Source: Phytoactinopolyspora endophytica
GTDB lineage: Bacteria > Actinomycetota > Actinomycetes > Jiangellales > Jiangellaceae
Direction: 5' to 3'
Assembly: GCF_004138495.1 (NCBI RefSeq)
Contig: NZ_ML142879.1
Coordinates: forward strand, 20,356-25,946
DNA: 5,591 bases
Part shown: positions 5,238 through 5,591 of the stretch, piece after piece
How positions within the stretch are numbered: the stretch's first letter is position 1
Layout of the letters: each line of letters begins with the position of its first letter
The notes under the pieces: model-generated
What the model was told of the DNA's origin: nothing
Seen by the model: the letters and a program-made list of their open reading frames with translations, nothing else
The model's database searches: none
Translations under genes and position numbers: made by a program

Positions 5238-5591
5238 GTGTTTCTGCAAATTGACTCTCTCAACGCTGCGCTCCAGCTGGCGGCGACTCATTGGGACGAG
5301 CGTGTCTTTCTAAAGATGGACGGGCGCAACGTTACATTCGGTCAGTTCGATTACGACGTTCGACGACTCGCCCTTGGTCTGCGTGAGAAGATACACATCA
5401 GCAGCGGCGATCGCGTGGCAGTCCTTATGCGTAACTCCATCGCATGCGTCCAGACGTGGCTGGCGACAAATTATCTTGGCGCGATTTGGGTTCCTATTAA
5501 CACTGGGTTCCGACATCGTGGGCTCGCGCACGCACTCAGCATCACCGAACCTGCAGTAGTGATTTGCGACGACGAACTCCTTCCTGCACTT
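5238..5591 (+). CDS. AMP-binding acyl-CoA synthetase/ligase, N-terminal 118 residues (cut by window edge)
   Basis: The frame is open from GTG 5238 to the end of the window and reads as the N-terminal subdomain of the ANL superfamily of adenylate-forming enzymes, which activate a carboxylic acid with ATP and usually pass it to CoA. Family-typical segments are TFGQFDYDVRRLALGL (33-48), GDRVAVLMRN (57-66) and LGAIWVPINTGFR (80-92). The pattern VPINTGFRxxGLxHAL recalls CaiC-like (crotonobetaine/carnitine-CoA ligase) members. The P-loop (TSGTTG-type) and later adenylation motifs lie beyond the edge, so activity and substrate cannot be judged. The GTG has AAGGA 8 nt upstream (5225-5229). An in-frame ATG at 5151 has no SD, and its extra residues do not look like the family. 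The gene faces away from the minus-strand genes and has its own upstream region. Confidence 0.9.
   Translation, partial: MFLQIDSLNAALQLAATHWDERVFLKMDGRNVTFGQFDYDVRRLALGLREKIHISSGDRVAVLMRNSIACVQTWLATNYLGAIWVPINTGFRHRGLAHALSITEPAVVICDDELLPAL

Noticed and set aside
1..5591. CRISPR array, tRNA or rRNA gene, retron or toxin-antitoxin pair
   Set aside because: I found no regularly spaced repeats, no cloverleaf or rRNA-like segments, and no reverse transcriptase or recognisable toxin or antitoxin families on either strand.

Overview
The window looks like an accessory or biosynthetic region of a high-GC Gram-positive bacterium (Actinomycetota). The signs are GTG starts behind purine-rich Shine-Dalgarno sequences, an O-methyltransferase family best known from actinobacterial macrolide and glycolipid pathways, and insertion-sequence remnants of types common in actinobacteria. 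I cannot name a species from the sequence.

Layout. Minus strand, read from right to left: (a) 2426-1236, a full-length MycE/ElmMI-type sugar O-methyltransferase; (b) after a 287-bp gap holding a nested inverted repeat, 948-109, a sugar-phosphate isomerase/epimerase-like TIM-barrel protein; (c) 36-1, the first 12 codons of what looks like a flavodoxin-fold NAD(P)H-dependent FMN reductase. Centre: 2690-3183 holds a badly decayed fragment of an IS1634-like (IS4-group) transposase. It is followed directly by an IS481-family element (about 3198-4310). The IS481 transposase keeps its DDE triad but has a nonsense codon at position 32 and a +1 frameshift near its C-terminus. A strong hairpin masks its ribosome binding site and start codon. 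Right: 4311-5237 has no recognisable gene but has candidate regulatory sequences. From 5238 to the edge, on the plus strand, is the N-terminal part of an acyl-CoA synthetase/AMP-binding ligase.

Function. The methyltransferase, isomerase-like enzyme, flavin reductase-like protein and acyl-activating ligase would fit a glycosylated secondary metabolite or glycolipid locus, broken up or bordered by dead insertion sequences. That link is inference; only the individual family assignments rest on the sequence. I did not find a convincing new defence, CRISPR or RNA-guided system. The most noteworthy signals are the start-site hairpin of the IS481 element, the double IS graveyard, the nested inverted repeat between the two minus-strand genes, and a near-consensus minus-strand promoter in the apparently gene-free region.
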